Positions 5,618 through 7,075 of a DNA stretch of 7,075 nucleotides are shown in pieces (positions within the stretch are counted from its first letter, which is position 1; each line of letters starts with the position of its first letter). The position numbers and the translations under genes were made by a program. The notes below the pieces were generated by a model. That model saw nothing but the letters and a program-made list of their open reading frames with translations, ran no database searches and was not told the origin of the DNA. The DNA is taken from contig CAIKQM010000249.1 in assembly GCA_903829565.1 (NCBI GenBank), forward strand, positions 1 to 7,075. Direction: 5' to 3'. The stretch comes from an uncultured Planctomycetota bacterium. GTDB lineage: Bacteria > Planctomycetota > UBA1135 > GCA-002686595.

Positions 5618-7075
5618 CTAGTTGAGCAGCTTCTGGAAGTCCGTCAGCCCGCGCAGCACATCCAAGTCCGTGTTGGAGATCAGCTCGCTGCGGATCCAGT
5701 ACCCGCGTGCTTGTGCTTGGGCGAGTGCCTCGACTGCCTCCGGCAAGTCACCCGCTACGGACAACGCCACCGCAGCCTGGAACGACGTGTAGCCGTCTTT
5801 GGGATGCAGGATGCGCGCCTGGCGAATAGCCTCGCGCGCCGCATCAAAGGCCCCGATGCGCGCTTGCAGCAAGGCCATGTGCACGCGCGCTTCTTGGTCA
5901 TCCGGCACTTGAGCCAAGTGCTTCTTGGCCGCGGCGATGCCTTCGTCCGCGGTTTCGATGGCCTCTTCGTAACGATCGAGACGCTGCAGCGCGGACCACA
6001 AGTGGTCGTACGAACCGATGTGCGCCGGGCGCAAGGCAATCGCCACCCGCAGGAACGAGGCGGCACTCTTCACATTGCCACGCCGCAACAACAACGCCCC
6101 GAGCAACCGGTGCGCCAGCCATTCCTTGTGGTCGAGCTCGATCGCCACGCGGTACTCACGCTCGGCGTCGGCCGGATGCCCGGACAGATGCCATGCAAAG
6201 CCCAGCGACGTGTGAGCTTCCGCACAACGCGGATCGAGGCGCAACGCGCGCGCTGCATAGTCGCGCGCCTCATCCAAGAAGGTCGTGTCGCCGTCCCAGT
6301 AGAGGAACTTGCGCACCAACGCCTCGGCCATGCCAGCGCAGGCAAGCGCACTGCGCGGATCCGCCTCAAGCGCGCGGCGGAAGGAGCTGATCGCCGCCAT
6401 CAAGTGCTTGGTCGTGCCGCGATGCAACAGGTCATGGGCATGGCGCGCGTGGCGTTGCGATGCCTCGGTGTCGCGCGTCGCCGCCGGCTTAGGCAGCAAC
6501 GCCAGCTCGCCGAGCTTGCGCCGCACACCGCGCACAATCGCGCGTCCGAGTCCCGCCTGCAGCTCCCACTCATCGTCGCTGGTGTACTCGACGCGTTCGG
6601 AATGGCGCTCGGACTTGGCCTGGCCGCGCGTGTCCAAGTGCCACTCTGCAGTCGCAGCACCCACACTCAAGCGCAACTGGATCGTCAAGCTGTGGTCGCA
6701 CTCGGCGGTGTCGCGCGCCAGCTGCAGTCCCTTCACACGTTCCAGTTCCGTGACCAGATCGCTGTGCAGGCCGCTCGCCAATGCATCAGCGTGCGAGCCA
6801 CGCCCGACATCCAGCTCGACCGCACCCACATGCAGGCGACCGAGGTTGGTGACGCTGGCTGCTTCGCCTCCCAACACACGATCGGCGGCGGCCGAGAGGG
6901 CCGCGTGTGCGGTGCGCGCATCGGGAAAGCGTGCGGCCGGTTCGGGCGCCATGCATTGCAGCAAGAAGCCCTCCAGCGGAGCAGGCAAGCCCGGGCGCGC
7001 CTCGCTGGGACGGCGCGGGTTCGCCTCCAAGATCGCCATGTAGACCTCGGGAAAGCTGCGGCCAGGGAAGGGCAG
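5618..7075 (-). CDS. Serine/threonine protein kinase C-terminal part with TolB/FlgO-like region and TPR repeats (N-terminus beyond the window)
   Basis: The reading frame is open to the right edge, so 485 C-terminal residues are visible; an internal ATG at 7039 is not the likely start. Residues 1-62 match the last kinase subdomains: LPFPGRSFPEVY at 1-12, then the C-lobe end QCMAPEPAARFPDAR with its conserved Arg at 49. The ATP loop, HRD and DFG motifs would lie outside the window, so catalysis cannot be judged. Residues about 79-192 resemble the TolB/FlgO-like region often found between kinase or cyclase modules and TPRs (ADALASGLHSDLVTELERVK). From about 222 to 425 run TPR-like helical pairs, best at ISSFRRALEADP, ARDYAARALRLDP, DAEREYRVAIELD and SAASFLRVAIALRP. 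The ending TDLDVLRGLTDFQKLLN is typical of such kinase-TPR proteins. No membrane helix is seen in this part, but one may exist upstream. It is convergent with the HTH gene. The likely role is signalling with TPR-mediated partner binding; substrate unknown. Confidence 0.88.
   Translation of the reverse strand: MPFPGRSFPEVYMAILEANPRRPSEARPGLPAPLEGFLLQCMAPEPAARFPDARTAHAALSAAADRVLGGEAASVTNLGRLHVGAVELDVGRGSHADALASGLHSDLVTELERVKGLQLARDTAECDHSLTIQLRLSVGAATAEWHLDTRGQAKSERHSERVEYTSDDEWELQAGLGRAIVRGVRRKLGELALLPKPAATRDTEASQRHARHAHDLLHRGTTKHLMAAISSFRRALEADPRSALACAGMAEALVRKFLYWDGDTTFLDEARDYAARALRLDPRCAEAHTSLGFAWHLSGHPADAEREYRVAIELDHKEWLAHRLLGALLLRRGNVKSAASFLRVAIALRPAHIGSYDHLWSALQRLDRYEEAIETADEGIAAAKKHLAQVPDDQEARVHMALLQARIGAFDAAREAIRQARILHPKDGYTSFQAAVALSVAGDLPEAVEALAQAQARGYWIRSELISNTDLDVLRGLTDFQKLLN

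Noticed and set aside
6309..7043. A 244-codon plus-strand frame opposite the kinase/TPR gene
   Set aside because: Its Ser/Arg/Ala composition is typical of a shadow frame, and the minus strand carries clear kinase-end and TPR sequence.

Overview
The window reads as GC-rich bacterial chromosome from a free-living, probably planctomycete-like organism. The best lineage hint is the pair of secreted proteins at 2432-5136. From memory, their cysteine-rich C-terminal domain (FC.GDGS..CPCGN ... ALYFQGTTQQ ... TYQVWYRN ... FNLTNGLQVxWQ) recurs in many secreted proteins of large-genome Planctomycetota. A Ser/Thr-kinase/TPR protein and gene starts without clear Shine-Dalgarno sequences fit that, but the assignment is an inference and no taxonomic marker was searched.

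Layout. Bases 1-1424 (minus strand) hold the N-terminal 474 codons of the ribosome-associated GTPase TypA/BipA, cut off by the left edge. Upstream of it on the same strand, at 1520-2344, is a DEDDh (DnaQ/epsilon-like) 3'-5' exonuclease with a C-terminal segment resembling a WYL domain. A 95-base spacer with a perfect 8-bp-arm hairpin separates the two, and they could be cotranscribed. An 87-base divergent spacer (2345-2431) follows, with a tandem 8-base repeat, a TTGACA box and a run of nine C directly before the next start codon.

Bases 2432-5136 (plus strand) hold two paralogous exported proteins, each with a signal peptide, an N-terminal cysteine-rich beta domain, a C-type-lectin-like domain and the conserved C-terminal domain. 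They overlap by ATGA, so they are probably one translationally coupled operon. The first keeps a complete galactose-type (QPD ... E ... WND) calcium/sugar site. In the second, QPD has become GAD. The spacer 5137-5248 carries three CTTGAC(A/G)GC boxes spaced exactly 16 bases apart. It leads into a small XRE/Cro-type HTH regulator (5249-5527) that ends in a lysine/alanine-rich, histone-H1-like tail.

A long, nearly perfect hairpin (5548-5591) sits between this gene and the convergent gene at 5618-7075 (minus). That gene is the C-terminal part of a large protein: the end of a Ser/Thr protein kinase domain, a TolB/FlgO-like region and TPR repeats. Its N-terminus lies beyond the right edge.

No RNA genes, insertion sequences, CRISPR arrays or phage genes were seen. 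The most unusual items are the lectin pair with its strongly conserved C-terminal domain, the phased repeats before the regulator, the regulator's histone-like tail, and the exonuclease-WYL-like fusion.
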